Below are positions 6,037-6,324 of a stretch of DNA of 6,324 nt, piece after piece. Position numbers and translations under genes: made by a program. The stretch lies in contig CALKYB010000104.1 of NCBI GenBank assembly GCA_938003565.1, positions 1 through 6,324 on the forward strand, in the 5' to 3' direction. How positions within the stretch are numbered: position 1 is the stretch's first letter; each line of letters begins with the position of its first letter. The notes under the pieces were generated by a model, which was not told where the DNA came from, ran no database searches, and saw only the letters and a list, made by a program, of their open reading frames with translations. The stretch comes from an uncultured bacterium (GTDB taxonomy: Bacteria > Bdellovibrionota_C > UBA2361 > SZUA-149 > CALKYB01).

Positions 6037-6042
6037 AGGGTT

Positions 6043-6237
6043 ATGAAAAAGGTAAAAGAAACTAAACAATCTGCTGGTGTAATCAATAATGAACATTGTA
6101 TTCGTCCAGGTTTAGATTTTGGACAGCATCGCTCTATGACGGACATCGACTCTTGTCCAGAAACTCTACGCCTTTTAAGGGAGATACATAGTCCAGGATT
6201 ATTTAAAGTATTGGATTTAATTTCTAGGCGGTCTTAG
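6043..6237 (+). CDS. Small hypothetical protein, 64 residues
   Basis: I do not recognise this protein. It starts at ATG 6043 directly after a near-consensus promoter and ends in TAG at 6235-6237. The N-terminus is basic and polar (MKKVKETKQ). The middle has Cys19 and Cys38, His18 and His29 and an acidic DID at 34-36. The C-terminal third (ETLRLLREI, then LFKVLDLISRRS) could form two short amphipathic helices. No signal peptide, membrane span, clear helix-turn-helix or RiPP leader motif is visible. No ribosome site precedes it, which fits a leaderless mRNA. It is divergent from the sugar transferase, and nothing ties it to the lasso pathway except proximity. It might also be the start of a truncated gene. 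The support for a real gene is mainly its promoter and position. Confidence 0.6.
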   Translation: MKKVKETKQSAGVINNEHCIRPGLDFGQHRSMTDIDSCPETLRLLREIHSPGLFKVLDLISRRS

Positions 6238-6245
6238 AACTTTTC

Positions 6246-6303
6246 TACTGAAACCACTATAAATTTCGGTTAATAATTTTCTTTTCAAATATTGGTTTCA
6301 GTA
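6246..6303. repeat. 11-bp perfect inverted repeat downstream of the small ORF
   Basis: TACTGAAACCA (6246-6256) is the exact reverse complement of TGGTTTCAGTA (6293-6303), with 36 bases between. As RNA it would form a long-looped hairpin beginning nine bases after the stop codon, but no U-run follows, so an intrinsic terminator is unlikely. The right arm touches a TATAAT at 6304-6309. Like the upstream repeat, its arms carry ACTG/CAGT. Confidence 0.45.
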
Positions 6304-6320
6304 TATAATTTACTGGCAGT
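6299..6320 (+). promoter_or_regulatory. Possible promoter and operator at the right edge
   Basis: TATAAT (6304-6309) is a perfect -10 hexamer, with TTTTCA (6282-6287) as a weak -35 at 16 bases. It is enclosed by CAGTA (6299-6303) and TACTG (6311-6315), a symmetrical operator-like arrangement, and a further CAGT follows at 6317-6320. It would serve a gene beyond the window. Confidence 0.3.
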
Positions 6321-6324
6321 GCTA

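Larger units (their letters stand above)
5795..6042. other. Intergenic region between sugar transferase and small ORF
   Basis: 248 bases without a supported gene. It holds a 13-base palindrome (5913-5925), an 11-bp inverted repeat (5962-5972 with 6016-6026) and the strong plus-strand promoter at 6006-6036. For the leftward sugar transferase gene I see no convincing -35/-10 pair. On the plus strand, TTGACC (5899-5904) and AATAAT (5924-5929) form a poorly spaced (19 bases) second promoter candidate that overlaps the palindrome. Confidence 0.5.

Noticed and set aside
6043..6237. Second RiPP precursor
   Set aside because: There is no YxxPxL leader motif and no core-like C-terminus; two Cys alone are not enough.
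6246..6303. Intrinsic terminator of the small ORF
   Set aside because: The stem is good but the loop is 36 bases and the right arm is followed by TATAATTTACTGG, not a U-run.
1..6324. CRISPR arrays, tRNA or rRNA genes, insertion sequences, HIP1 sites
   Set aside because: No repeated spacer units, cloverleaf-like sequence, transposase frame or GCGATCGC was found on reading the window.

Overview
The window carries most of a lasso peptide (class II RiPP) biosynthetic cluster, at roughly 40% G+C by eye. Start codons are often TTG or GTG and Shine-Dalgarno sites are scarce, which argues against Firmicutes. This style, together with a lasso-type kinase and a polyprenyl-phosphate sugar transferase, is compatible with a cyanobacterium, but no HIP1 (GCGATCGC) site is seen and no lineage can be fixed from this sequence.

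Layout, left to right. Positions 1-1196 (minus) hold an ABC exporter cut by the window edge (lasso D-type): six membrane spans plus the first residues of the nucleotide-binding domain. Positions 1132-1638 (minus) encode the B2 leader peptidase and 1628-1909 (minus) the B1 leader-recognition protein. These three reading frames overlap and form one operon. After a 125-base divergent intergenic region, 2035-3738 (plus) encodes the asparagine-synthetase-like lasso cyclase (C). It runs head-on into an HPr-kinase-like gene at 3750-4697 (minus), with 11 bases between the stop codons. Upstream of the kinase, at 4774-4941 (minus), is a 55-codon gene that matches a lasso precursor (A) with an intact YxxPx[I/L]xxxGxxxxxT leader motif. 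Further right are a monotopic sugar-1-phosphate transferase (5054-5794, minus), a 248-base intergenic region, and an unrecognised 64-residue ORF (6043-6237, plus) whose promoter implies a leaderless mRNA. An 11-bp inverted repeat lies on each side of this ORF.

How the genes work together (family knowledge plus inference): B1 binds the precursor leader and presents it to B2, which cleaves it. C adenylates the Asp side chain and closes the macrolactam around the threaded tail, and D exports the product. The kinase should phosphorylate the precursor or product. The best reading gives the 15-residue core FGGSNRANDFFGRRF with a Phe1-Asp9 ring and a six-residue tail. An alternative is a Gly1-Asp8 ring starting one residue later.

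Most notable points: (i) the small precursor gene; (ii) a lasso kinase beside a core that lacks the C-terminal Ser used by characterised lasso kinases; (iii) the order A-kinase-C-B1-B2-D with only C inverted; (iv) a sugar-phosphate transferase just upstream of the precursor; (v) the leaderless small ORF with ACTG/CAGT-containing inverted repeats on both sides.
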